Shown: piece after piece, positions 38,691-49,330 of the stretch | How positions within the stretch are numbered: position 1 is the stretch's first letter | Layout of the letters: each line of letters opens with the position of its first letter | Notes under the pieces: model-generated | The model's input: only the letters and a program-made list of their open reading frames with translations | What the model was told of the DNA's origin: nothing | Database searches by the model: none | Position numbers and translations under genes: made by a program | NCBI GenBank assembly: GCA_900708905.1 | Contig: CAADRB010000026.1 | Span: forward strand, 2,236,594 to 2,300,593 | DNA from: Hymenolepis diminuta | Taxonomy: Eukaryota; Platyhelminthes; Cestoda; Cyclophyllidea; Hymenolepididae | Reading direction: 5' to 3' | DNA: 64,000 nucleotides

Positions 38691-40315
38691 AGGTTGGTCA
38701 TCATAACTAAGTGCTAGTACATCTTATAAAAATTAGGTTCGAACTTACAACAGAGCTATTAAATCTACTTTAAAGGATCCAAAGGGGGCTAAATTCAGTC
38801 AGCCTTCTCTTCGTAACAGCTACTAAAATTCTTATCACTTTCCTCAAGATGGCATGCAAAAGGCGTACTGATATTCCATCACTTTCAGTTGAGTCAAAAG
38901 GTTTAAGTTGGAGATTCAATGGTTTTTAAAATGGTAAAACGTAAATTTATAACCTATGAATTTGAAATTTTATATTTACATTCAAGAAAGAAATGAGTGC
39001 CCATAAGTTATAATATTATGGAGAAGAATGGCATTAGGAAAACTCTTTTTCCAAGTACGAGCAAATATATTGTCTAAGGAGTTCTTTCCCAAAATTAATC
39101 GAGATATCAATGAAATACTACCAAGTATATGTAGCTTTATTTAGCGTTTCCGAACTCCAGGGCACTTACGGAGCAGTTTGGAAACCAAAATATATTAAAT
39201 AGTGCAGTACAATTGGAAAATAATTTTCTTACATCTGGTTACTATCCGAATGTCGATACACAGAACTGCTCAAATGATATGTGTGAGATAAACTGTTCCT
39301 TATCATATTGATTTGGTATCGTTCAACTTTGTTTAATTAGCCTGCATTACTCGTTTATTATTCATTGGCCAGCTGTATTCCTATGGGTAAAATCGGAAAG
39401 ATTTGGCTATTCCCAATGCTCAATCTATTAAAGACCTTACCTGCCTATTGTTATTTAGGATCATTATAAAATAAACAGAATTATTATCAAAATAATAAAA
39501 TCGTCTTACCATTTGCAGAATTACCCCTTCCGTTTAGATTTTCTAAACATTCTCTGCGTAACTGCCTTTTACTGGACGATTAAATAAAGTAACCAGTCTA
39601 AAAAAATGGATGGTTGTCAGTATCTATAGTAATAATTTTTGTTGCCTTGCATTCAGTATCAAACACTAATTATTGCGTTAAATGAATTCACTTCGAAAGA
39701 GAAGAAAATTTAAAAATTTTGTGAATGACAATTTACGACACGAAGTTACGAATAAATTTGTAGGAAGGTGTTACTACCATTTCAATTACTAATAGTTTGA
39801 TTTCCCAAAAAAATTTAGCTCTTGTCGTTTGCAAAAATAAATCTTGAAGTGCGACTAGTTAATCAGTCTAATACAAATTGAACGAGTTCCAATTCTGATT
39901 TCAGATGAACCCAAATAATCCCCGAAAATACTTATCTTTGAATTTTCTTAAAAGAGCACACCTCTAACACACCGGAATCTACTCAGAACCACCTAAAGAG
40001 TGTGCGTCTTGATCAGAAACACCTTAGTAAAATCTATCAATTTTCAATTTAATATCAGATAAACGGGAAAAAGTAAGACCTTCAACGGTAAAGCCACGCT
40101 GAGAACTTTATCCAAATTTGGAATCCGGTGTTCCCAAAAGTACCAACATAGAAAATTTAGGCGCACATTTGGAAAATTAAATAGTTAAAATACTGGAAAA
40201 TAATAAAATATCCTGGCAAACTTAAACAATACTTATTATAATATATTAGAATATATTTTATCAAAATAAGAAATATTTTAATAAAAAACCTAATGCATAT
40301 ATATTTATATTACAA
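38691..40315. other. Between units C and B, nothing recognised
   Basis: A+T-rich sequence downstream of unit B exon 5 with no open frame of note and no TPST exon homology. Confidence 0.5.
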
Positions 40316-40321
40316 TTTATT
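40316..40321 (-). promoter_or_regulatory. Relic polyadenylation signal AATAAA, unit B
   Basis: On the minus strand, about 50 bases past the old stop, unit B reads GGGTTATGAATAAATTGTAAT. Units A and E have GGGTTATGCACAAATTGTGAT and GGATTAAACATAAATTGTAT at the same place. The block is homologous. The canonical AATAAA is seen only in the dead unit B. Confidence 0.4.
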
Positions 40322-40367
40322 CATAACCCGCTACAAAACAATTTCTGATCAATATCTCTCTGTCGTG

Positions 40368-40575
40368 AGATTAAGCAGTATTGTTAGAATTCGTATTTTT
40401 GCCAAAAGCTGGGCATTTCTGGTTCAGAAATTTTGTTAACTGATGGAGCACTGAAATTGGCATATCTAACGGGTGCATAATTTTAAAACACTGGGATATT
40501 TCAAGCGGACTCTCTGGTATCTGGGAGTCATCGTTTCTGTGAAAATTGGAAGCACTTCGGAACATGTACCTTTTC
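40368..40575 (-). pseudogene. TPST exon 5 remnant, unit B
   Basis: Reads FRSASNFHRNDDSQIPESPL then EISQCFKIMHPLDMPISVL and AFGKNTNS, aligned with ERSTSQ..PDSKIPESLINKSQSFEMM and LLAKNTEF of unit A. The PPVYG motif is lost, and an internal deletion removes residues after the catalytic serine region. The plus-strand sequence beyond it (CATAACCCGCTAC) matches the 3' UTR of unit A. Confidence 0.78.
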
Positions 40576-40996
40576 AATTTTAAAATAGATGGGAGTAATG
40601 AATTGACCTCTACTTAAAGTGTGCGTTTATATCTTAAATAAATGTATTTGTAAACCCAATTTAGAGAATAAAATAATTGTCTAGTTTCATTTATTTGATA
40701 GGAATTAATAATTGCGACGCTATCGCCTCACAACTTATTGTTTAAGACTGTTTGAAATTAAGCAAAATAAAGGCAAAAGAGAATTAAATGGTCTTCAGAA
40801 GGGATCAATACACTACTGTAGTCAGAACGGATCTTCATATTTAATTTACGGTTCATTTTGCTCTTGAAATTGTGTATTGTGACTAGCGGCCAAACATAGT
40901 GGACCCATTTTTGGTTTAACTTCAGCAGACTCTATATCTGTGGTAAAAGGGAATATGATGAAACAGGAAATTTTTCTGAATTTGTTTCATCATTAT

Positions 40997-41055
40997 GCAT
41001 TTGCAATCTCGTCCCCTCCCCCACGACTTCAATTTGGATTCCATTGCCTCTAATT
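40997..41055 (-). pseudogene. TPST exon 4 remnant, unit B
   Basis: A weak match: plus-strand GCAATCTCGTCCC, about 11 inserted bases, then TTCAATTTGGATTCCATTG and CTCTAA parallel GCAACACAACATCGTCCCAAGGAATTTGAAGCCACTCTAA of unit A. Its position between exons 3 and 5 supports it. No splice sites remain. Confidence 0.45.
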
Positions 41056-41667
41056 TAGGAATATATTCATTACTCAACTCCATATTGCCTTTTTATATGA
41101 AATTGAAAACTGCTGACGGTTTGAAATTTCTGCTATACTTACTCCTGCGGTCCTTTCTTCCTGTTCCACTTAAAATCACCTTTGAGGAAAATTATTAATA
41201 TGTGTGGTTAGTCTTCGGGCCAACAAGCAGTTTGGCAAGGCGAATTATCCAGAATGTTTCTCTGAACAGATACTGAGATTACAAGATGAAGTAATTCTTA
41301 AATGTAATAGTGTAAAATTAGTGATTTCAACGCGTTTTCTTTTATTTAGAATGATGACTGGGATTCAATTTGCTTAAGTATACCAAAAAATTTGAAGAGA
41401 GTAGCATTTTTTTGTTAAATTATAGCCAAATTTATAGGATTTAATATTTTTCAATATGGAAATCATTTAATAAAGGCAAAAGGTGAAACGAAGGGTTGAA
41501 ATCAATTACTTCACGCACAAATTAGGTATCTTAAACTTGTGCATCCGCTTGTACGAATAGGACAACGAAAATTTACCTAAAGTGTGGGAATCAGAAGGAA
41601 ATGCACCATATTTTTAAAATTTATCACAATGTGTTGCCGGTTTAATTAATAAGAGTCAATTTAACGG

Positions 41668-41790
41668 CTTGCAAAGGATACTTAACAGATTTTCCTGGGG
41701 CCGCAACTTAAGAACCTAGTAGCTCACAACTGATGAAAATGATAGCAGTTTTTAGCACACTTTTGAAGGCTTGACTATCTGCTTTAATTT
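41668..41790 (-). pseudogene. TPST exon 3 remnant, unit B
   Basis: On the plus strand, AAAGGATACTTAACAGATTTTCCTGGGGCCGCAA aligns with GAAGGATACTTTGCAGATTTTCCTTGGGCCGCAA of unit A (reverse of the NLQSIL / RPKE codons), followed by AGCTCACAACT. The 5' part of the exon is degraded past recognition and the donor is lost. Confidence 0.75.
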
Positions 41791-42657
41791 CACGGCAGTT
41801 AAATTATTTTTTTAGTTTCAAAAATAACAGGACGATAATTTGAAATTCGCTTTAATTGAATTTTCAATAAACTGAATAAACTTTAATCAAACAAATAAAC
41901 AAATTGAAATTAAAATTGCGTTTCCAGACATATTTTTCCTTCGCACAATTATAGATCATATTTCATATGTCTGTAGCTCAAAACAGACTCATTACTTAAA
42001 ACAAATTAGGCCATACATTTGCTGCTTTACGTAATTCCTAAAGCATTTCAATTTACTCGATTCTTAAATTTCTGGAACGTTCGTACTATAATTAACAGAC
42101 CATCCTGATTTTTTGCTATGCATTATACAATAACTGAAGTTTATCAACAGACATCCGTATTCTATCCAATTACTGGCTAAGAAGAGTCGGCAATTTTTAT
42201 GCTTTTCGTTGGCATAATTTTTACCCTCGGCTTTGTTTTTGACATAATAATTGCTCTCATATACTTCGAACGATCAATAATTACGGAATTTGTGATTAAA
42301 ATTCCACTCTTTTCTTGAAATTTATAAAGAGAAAGGAAATATACGAATTCATAAGTCATAAATTATTGAACCGTTTAATTAGCATCTTTTAAATAAAGTT
42401 AATTATATTACACATTTTGTCTTAGGATTCACTAGAAAAAATTAGAAATCCACTGATTGGAAATACTGCCAAGTTCGACTGATATCTACTGGATGTAATA
42501 TCATCATAACATGACAGTTAAAGAGAAATTTGTGAAAATTTCTTCGACTTAATTTTGACTTAGTGAAATAAGCTCACATTGTTCTACTATGTAGCTTATT
42601 AATAGTTTGAAGGATGAATCCCTTTTCTCCGAAATATTTTATCTTACACCATCTCTA

Positions 42658-42707
42658 NNNNNNNNNNNNNNNNNNNNNNNNNNNNNNNNNNNNNNNNNNN
42701 NNNNNNN
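42658..42707. other. Assembly gap (50 N)
   Basis: A run of 50 N. The sequence changes character across it: A+T-rich unit B intron on the left, a more G+C-rich LTR fragment on the right. The true gap length is unknown, and most of a retroelement could be hidden here. Confidence 0.99.
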
Positions 42708-42907
42708 TCGTGTGTCCTCAGCTGGCCTATTTCTCATCGATCGGAAAAGGTAAACATACCTAAGACGATAGTAGCAGACACCGTTTAATCAACCCCGCTA
42801 TTAACCAGTCCTGTTTGCACTGACCCTTCCTTTTCCTACAATCATTCCGACCAATTAAGCACGCATACAACCATATCCTTATGCGTGTCCTCACTCAAAG
42901 TCTCGAT

Positions 42908-42915
42908 TATAAATA
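42908..42915 (+). promoter_or_regulatory. TATA box of the LTR fragment
   Basis: TATAAATA lies about 195 bases before the end of the LTR-like segment, the usual arrangement for an LTR promoter. Confidence 0.45.
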
Positions 42916-43109
42916 GCCTCCATCAGACACACGACACACACACCAACGGACCCTAGCTCGTCCAGCGCCTCTTCCATAGCCCAGTCCTTCTCAGATTCTC
43001 TACTTTTCCTTTGAGACTCTGTACTGAGCTTTGTTCAGTACAACCTGGTCAAAGCAATCCTTGTCGTTCTTTTTCTTTCATTTACTCTTAGCCAATTACC
43101 GCTACAAAC

Positions 43110-43118
43110 TGGTGACCC
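43110..43118 (+). other. Primer-binding site, tRNA-Trp-like
   Basis: TGGTGACCC lies directly after the LTR end CTACA and matches the first nine bases complementary to the tRNA-Trp 3' end. The tenth base is T rather than the expected C. Confidence 0.5.
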
Positions 43119-44339
43119 TCAACAATCTGTTGGCCCGCTACAAGTTCATTTATGATCGATTTCTCGCTGTTCAAAAATAAGTCTGACTATTTGTATTTCA
43201 TAAAGAGTAGACTTATAGTATTTACAAAAATACTCTTTGGTTCGAGGTGACTTTATGAATAATTGATTATTGATCATTTACCACCTACTCTCTATATCTT
43301 TAAGATATATAACAGTGGGTTTACTAATTGAAAATCCACGTAAAAAAACAAATATCTTTCCATTGTTCCAAAGATCTTAGGGAATGAGCTATTTGGATAA
43401 ACACGTATTCTTTTATTAATAAATTAAATTAACATTACCATGATTATACGTTAACCTATTTCTCATTAGCTCATGAAAAAATCTTTCAGCTTATAAACCC
43501 CTATTTTAGGTAACTGTGCTGGCCCTGTCTCATATTAAAGTTTCACGATCGATGTTTAAAAACAGATAATTAAGGAACTTTAACCTATTTCAGATGCAAG
43601 ATGGAAGAAATAATATGACTTGAATGGAAAGGGCACGAATATAAATAGAAACGCAGAATCTTGTTCTGCAACAAAAGGTGAGATCGTTCTGATTCAGTGA
43701 GAAAAAATACTTGAAATAGAATTTAGAAAATTTCAAGAAATTAAATTAACAAAAATATATGCAAAATAGTCAACAAACTCAAAGTTTTATTAATATTGCT
43801 AATTTGATGAAGAAACTGGTGATTCATTATGTATACTGAATTTTTTAAAGTCGATTTACTTTTTGAAAGAGCGTTTTCTACAACTTCGTCGATTTTAAAG
43901 GCATCTCACCTAGGAACAATTAGATAACGGAAGAATTAATCCAGATGGTATGGAAAACCACTCAGATTTTTCAATATATAAATAAACTCCGTTCAAACAA
44001 ATGGGGTAAAAATATATATGTGGTTAGTGACATTCATTTTAATTAAAATTGAATTAATAATCAAAAGTTGAAGCAAAAAAAATTAATATTTGAAAGTATT
44101 AAAATTATTAACATATTAAATAATCCATTTGACAAACAGTTATTTGAATATATTTATTAAATCAGAATTTTAGTAATTAAAGCATTTAATATTAAATTTG
44201 CAAAGAAGAAATAGTGTGCAAAGAGAAACTCTAACAGGACTGAAAACTTTGCGCAAGCCAGCTTATTAAACACGGATACTCAAGACAACTTTATTCACTG
44301 AATGCATAAAAAGCTAAAAAATGTTAAAAGATGTATCAA

Positions 44340-44600
44340 AGGGTGAAGTTAACAGTGTTTGAACAGACACGCCGAAGAATGAAGGACATCACCATATAAA
44401 AAGACGCCTAGAAATTCATAGGTGTGTAACCTACTTCATGCTATCACAGTCTTCAAAAGGGTGTAATTGTCGTCTATTAAGACTGAGAGAGTCTTGTATC
44501 AATGTTAAAGATTCAATTAGTCAACTATACCAGTCTTAGATGGAGGAAAACCAATAAAGTCTCTTCAATTGAGAAACTGGTTTTCAGACAGTAATAAGCG
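44340..44600. repeat. Intron 2 3'-end block, unit B left copy
   Basis: GTGAAGTTAACAGTGTTTGAACAGACACGCCGAAGAATGA corresponds to GTAAAGTTAACGGTGAGTGAACGAAGACAAGAGAC in unit A (56740-56775), at a similar distance (about 400 bases) from exon 2. The part at 44560-44600, GAGAAACTGGTTTTCAGACAGTAATAAG, matches unit D at 32375-32400. Confidence 0.68.
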
Positions 44601-44754
44601 TAAGTGTATGATAAAGTAATATTCAGATAGACATTTTATGTACGTGCATTATTAAATGCATTTTCATATCGTCTTGAAATGTAAATATAACTTTTGCTTC
44701 CAAATTTGACTGTCGATGATATCATGGATGAATAAGATAATTGATAGATCAATA

Positions 44755-44968
44755 AAAGATTACTTGGGAAACGGCCAACCTGCAAGGAGATCGGCCTCGA
44801 GGGTAAAAGTATTGAAAATTGAATGGTCCAGCTTCTTTGTCAGTTTGGCCGTTCGCAAACATTTGTACATTGCATTCATTTTGAAAGAATAGAGATAGAA
44901 AATGAGTGCTTCTGATCCACATTGAATATCTCTGTATCCTTTTAGGACGATGATCGATAATGCGTGTT
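44755..44968 (-). pseudogene. TPST exon 2, unit B left copy (5' part of exon)
   Basis: DNA-level match to exon 2 of unit A, including GGCCGTTCGCAAACATTTGTACAT (unit A: GGCCATTCGTAGACGATTGTACAT) and TTCTGATCCACATTGAATATC (unit A: TTCTGGTCCACATCGAACATC). The 3' half of the exon is degraded. It is followed by an intron 1 block (45030-45250) like those of units B and C. Confidence 0.75.
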
Positions 44969-45029
44969 ATAAATTGCTTTTTATGTGATGTTAAAATATA
45001 GTTTTTTTTTCAAAATATAGAGAGTCAAA

Positions 45030-45250
45030 TACTAACCTGTACTTCCTGTAAGATATCAAAGGTCACTTTCTAGGGTGTTGACTGGCAGTTACATCGCCAC
45101 GCATATTGGTTTTAGTTATTTTGTTCCAAATTGACCTTGATTTGCATATCATAACTGTCTCTCAATACATACATATAACTTAAACAAGAGATATTGTTTA
45201 ATTTGCACCATTGGCTTCATTTTATGAGATTCTTACCAACTAATCTACAC
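45030..45250. repeat. Intron 1 block, unit B left copy
   Basis: GGGTGTTGACTGGCAGTTACATCGCCACGCATATTGGTTTTAGTTATTTTG matches the blocks at 36.4 and 47.1 kb. It follows the left exon 2 remnant in the expected order, showing that exon and intron were duplicated together. Confidence 0.72.
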
Positions 45251-45709
45251 ACCTTATTGTATTGTAACTATCCATTCATACTTATAAAATCTGGCTACCT
45301 TTTTATTTATTTTTAGCTGTTTTTGTAATGGGTATCTTATTAAGTTAAGCCTTTGGCCTTATATAAATATGAAGAAAATTTTCATCAGATAGAGTCTAGT
45401 CCGGATGGCGTGAACAACCACTCAATTTGATCGATGGTTCTATAATCTACAATGAGACGAATAAGGTTAGAACATCCGAGATGAGTAAGATTCTTCTTAC
45501 GTATATCATAAACAAAATTAGAATATTAATAATCGGAGCAATTCCAAAAATAATGTTTCTAGATCTATAGATCCCTGTAGATGTATAGAGAAGGAGAAAG
45601 CGACTAAAAGACAGTGTTCAAATTATAGACTACATTATTTCAAACGCGTCAATGTTTTTGACACAAATTCAAGACAAATTTATGAAATAGGTCCACATGA
45701 ATATCATCA

Positions 45710-45850
45710 AACTTTGAAAGATACATCTTAGTGCAAAGTTAACATTGTTCGTTTGAGCATGAGATAGTAGATAGCACCATGTAACCACAGATAATGACAT
45801 CTTTAAATGCATATCGTCATGATCTTCAAAGGAAAAATTTTAATGTATAA
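45710..45850. repeat. Intron 2 3'-end block, unit B middle copy
   Basis: GTGCAAAGTTAACATTGTTCGTTTGAGCATGAGA and the following CGTCATGATCTTCAAAGG match the blocks at 44345 and 56740. It lies about 400 bases from the middle exon 2 copy, as in unit A. Confidence 0.65.
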
Positions 45851-46139
45851 TAATAAGGTTTATATTCGATTCATATCAAGTAATCAATGAATAAACTACT
45901 GATCTCTAAGTATCCCCTAAATTAAGCTGACAGTAGTAACTGGTGAGCTACCGAATTATTATATGTCAAGCTTACGCGTTGAACATATAATTATGTAAAA
46001 CCGCAATTGAGTTGAATCCAAGCAGGCAACTCATCTCTGTACAAATACAATGAGAAAAATTTCCAAATATAATTCATGATGAGTTTCATAAGTTAAATCC
46101 GCAAGTGGCTTTTATTGCAGTGTATTGCATACCTTAAGA

Positions 46140-46456
46140 CGAAGTGCATTGTTGCTCGTCTGTCCTGCACTATCAAAATGAATTTTGCTTGAAGATATAG
46201 CTGAGGGTACTGTTTGAGATCAATAAGGAGATTAGTGCCACATAATTGACTTGATGGTGAACAAATTTCATAAATGTTAGTCCTAATGACTTATAAAAAA
46301 AATGAACCAACCAGTTCTTTAGTTATGTTCACAGACGATAATACATTGTGTTGATTTTAAGAGAGTAGAGATAAAGGTTAAGAGGAAGTATAAGCATTTC
46401 TAATCCATACTGAATATCGAAGTGTACGTCTAGTAGTACCCGAATGAGTGTCATTC
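46140..46456 (-). pseudogene. TPST exon 2, unit B middle copy (near full length)
   Basis: Starts after TTTAG with GMTLIRVLLDVHFDIQYGLEM, continues LILPLNLYLYSLKINTMYYRL, then TGA. The unit A counterpart is GTTLMRVLLDVHPDVRCGPET..ILPLILYLYSFKIKTMYNRLR. The catalytic CGPET is lost. About 317 nt remain of 337. The acceptor AG is kept. Confidence 0.82.
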
Positions 46457-46908
46457 CTAAATTGCGAGCATATGACTACCTATTAAGCCATATATTAATA
46501 ATGTATTTTATGTTTATCTATAAATAAATATATTAAACTTTATACAGCAGATGTTAGCTAGTCCTCCATCAAATATCAAATTACTTTGACCTTTAATAGA
46601 TACATTGGTTTTGATTTGTATTCAAACTAGTTAGCCTTTCAAAATTCGTGTGATATTGTTAGAATTCTATGTTGATACACTTTACGCTAGCAAGCAAGCA
46701 TTATGCATTAAACAATTAAAAATATACTCATTTTTTATATTAAGTGCAATAAATTGCGTGGATAGTGAGTGTCATACTCCAAAAGTTAATTTTCGACGAG
46801 GCTCAGAGCAAAAAGCCCAAAGAGACGGAAAGTCTGTAAAAAATTACAATTAAATATAAAAAAACAGAAAATGAGAAATTTAAAACAAATAGTATGTACA
46901 TATATTCA

Positions 46909-47010
46909 CCTGAAAGGGTAGAGATGGAAAAGTAAGTGAGCTTTTCTGATCCACATCGGAAATTTCAATGTAATCTAGGCAAAAGGGAAAGAATATATGA
47001 GGCAAATCGT
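46909..47010 (-). pseudogene. TPST exon 2, unit B right copy (5' end only)
   Basis: About 100 bases resemble the 5' end of exon 2: GGGTAGAGATGGAAAAG..GAGCTTTTCTGATCCACATCGGAAATTTC against the unit A sequence around GTTTCTGGTCCACATCGAACATC. The remainder of the exon is missing. It leads straight into the intron 1 block at 47075-47260. Confidence 0.65.
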
Positions 47011-47039
47011 GTGTTATACGATACTTATTCAAAATATAG

Positions 47040-47290
47040 ACATTCAAACACTAACTTGTGATTCGTACAAAGCAAACATAGGTCAACCGTGTTAATTGAC
47101 TGCTACCTTGTCATACGTATCGTCTTCAATTATTTTGATCCTTACTGACATCGGTCAACATTTGACCTACATATCACTACTGTCTCCCAATATATTTGAA
47201 CATTTAATAATTACTATTGTGTATTTTGTGCAATTATTTTTTTTTCATTTCAAGTGACCTTCTAACAATTACTTTACATAAGTTGACAGA
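47040..47290. repeat. Intron 1 block, unit B right copy
   Basis: GACTGCTACCTTGTCATACGTATCGTCTTCAATTATTTTGATCCTTACTGACATCGGTCAACATTTGACCTACATATC matches unit C at 36380-36460 and, less closely, 45075-45170. It continues through CTGTCTCCCAATATATTTGAACATTTAATAATTACTATTG. Confidence 0.8.
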
Positions 47291-47628
47291 TTTCAATGAT
47301 AACTTTTACTTTAGTATAAGTATTTATTCATTTCTTTGTGTATTTATCGATTGGGTGTCTTCATAAATTTTATCTCATTTCGTTTTATATGCATATACAC
47401 AAAGAATATGTTAACTGACCAGAGTCTTCATGTTAAAAATCAAATTTTTTCCTAAAATCAAACTGGACAAAAAATACAGAAGGTAAACAAATAGCTAAAT
47501 ATAATCAAAATAAAATTCCTGACAGAGTCTGCCTCAACACGCCGATTTATGGACGAAATAAGATGGAGATAATAGAAACGTAAAAATAAAGCGGTAAAAA
47601 TTTTAACATGCATGTAAATAAATCACTC

Positions 47629-47775
47629 ATCTTTTAGATACATCGATGAAAATCAGCGTTTCGCTTCTTATTGTCTAGATGCCTTCACAGGCGGAGATTT
47701 CCTTACAAGAGGGATTAAGGCGTGGTGCTATGTCCAGATAGAAGGTCGCTCTCGTGATTTTGGCATGTCAAACTT
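47629..47775 (-). pseudogene. TPST exon 1 remnant, unit B
   Basis: Reads FYLDIAPRLNPSCKEISACEG followed by a stop, aligned with FYFNVTPCFLVPCKEFSSCDD of unit A. The loop region reads LIFIDVSKR and then TGA. The GT donor is lost. The anchor-coding half upstream is not recognisable. Confidence 0.74.
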
Positions 47776-48359
47776 TTACAACGAAGTGTAGTAAACTAGA
47801 AAAAGATCAGTTCAAATAAGTGGAAATAGATAAAAAAAATAAAAAAATGAACAGCAAATATAGTGCGTTTTTAAAAGTAAAGCCATAAATTAAAACTTTG
47901 ATTCGTGAACAAAATTAAATGGCAATATAATTTAGTAGGAAAAACAGGCCGATAAATTCTTGGCAGAAAAACATCAAATTTGACTTGATTTTAAAAGCAT
48001 TCGGCTGGATAAAACAGAGAAATAGGACGGAACTAGTTTACAATTATAAGTACAGAAGCGAAAACAAAAACAGATACTCGGGGCTTGTAATTTGTGACAG
48101 AGCCGATAGAGAGGAAGATCAATGAAAACGATTGTAATTTTTTTATCGAAAAGCTTTAAAGTTTACTTGCAATTTACATGAGTGACGCAGACCTCCTATT
48201 AGTTTGATTTTACTTTCAATAAAATTTGCCCACATTTGATTTCAGAAATGTATAGAATCTTTTAAACATGCAAATGTGTTGACAAATTCTTTCCTGTCCA
48301 TTTCACTTTATTTCCTCTTTTGTACCAGGTGATCAAAGTTCCAATCAAATTATTTGTAA

Positions 48360-49330
48360 TTTCGACTTTTTTATTTGTCACGTTCACGGTGACGAGGTAT
48401 GTCAAGTCTTGTAGTCAAAATGGCGCATCGGCCTAACTTTATACAACCAATATGGCAGAATAGTGGTCTTTGCAACAATGAGTTCCAGTTATGCGGCTAA
48501 ATCATTCATTCTAATTTTTGAGTCTATACCTACCTGCCTATGTAGACACCGATAACCCCGCTAATCTGATTCAGCCAATGCGCCTCACCAAAAGTATCAT
48601 TTAAATTTTCGTTCAAAACGTTTAATATGATTAATGAAGTCAAAAATTTTAAGAAAGGAAACTGAAGAAAAGGTAACATCTGTGGATTGGTGCAAAACCA
48701 ACCATGGACAAACTTAATAAAATGGCCTGCTCCTGAAAGCGAGTGTTTACTATGCCGTTTTTGTTCTTTCAAAGCGATGGCTGAAACAAGACAGTTAATT
48801 GTTGACTGAATTTGAAAATACAATGTTCAAGTTGAGAAAATACAGACATTCTATATGCACAACCCCAATTTAGAAGATGCAAGTACGGACGTTTGGATAA
48901 CAATTGCCATACCGAGAAATTATCAATCATTTTTAGCGATCTGATTTCTATTCCGTCCTTATAATAGTCTCAGAAAACGGTGGCAAATAATTTTATCTAA
49001 TTGTTATCTATAAAATAAAACTGACGAAATTTTTAGAACACGAAAACCTATTGAAATTTTGAAATATAAAAAGACCCATTTGTCAGAATTTTAACAATCA
49101 GATTAGCGAACACAAAGAATTTAAACTTATTTTCGTAATCTAGTAATGGCGGCATTTTTATTGCCTCTCAATCGATTGATGGAACAGATAACCAATATAA
49201 CTGCAAGTTATAATTTGAATTAGCATCCCAACTAACAACGCTGGTGATAAACGGGAATCAACAAGGCACATCTCCGCGACCTCAAGAATGGGGGTATTTT
49301 CAGGTTGCGACAGGCAAGGATAAGAAGGCA
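48360..49330. repeat. Duplicated 5'-flank block, unit B
   Basis: Upstream of the unit B exon 1. It contains the ATGAGTTCCAGTTATGCGGCTAAATCATTCA segment shared with units C, D and E, the ATTCTATATGCACAACC segment shared with A (48850-48905), and GGGAATCAACAAGGCACATCTCC..TTTTCAGGTTGCGACAGGC shared with A and C. Confidence 0.75.

Larger units (their letters stand above)
42708..43140 (+). mobile_element. LTR retrotransposon fragment (3' part of LTR plus primer-binding site), CsRn1-like
   Basis: Composition is clearly less A+T-rich than the surroundings. It has a TATAAATA box at 42908-42915 and a C-rich stretch after it, and ends in TTACCGCTACA at 43106. Three bases later comes TGGTGACCC (43110-43118). 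The complement of a metazoan tRNA-Trp 3' end begins TGGTGACCCC, which is the primer used by the CsRn1 clade of Ty3/gypsy elements described from flatworms. The LTR start (expected TGTAGCGG) is not seen and is probably in the gap. A second CCGCTACA follows at 43134-43141, after which ordinary intron sequence resumes, so no gag-pol is present. Confidence 0.55.
40316..47775 (-). pseudogene. TPST pseudogene, unit B (all exon positions, decayed)
   Basis: Exon order matches the intact gene: exon 1 about 47629-47775, exon 2 as three blocks (46909-47010, 46140-46456, 44755-44968), exon 3 about 41668-41790, exon 4 about 40997-41055, exon 5 about 40368-40575. Stops and indels occur in every long exon, the signal anchor is largely gone, and the phosphosulfate loop reads LIFIDVSKR. 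Flanking and intron DNA is duplicated with the exons. A 50-base assembly gap and an LTR fragment interrupt intron 2. Confidence 0.82.
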
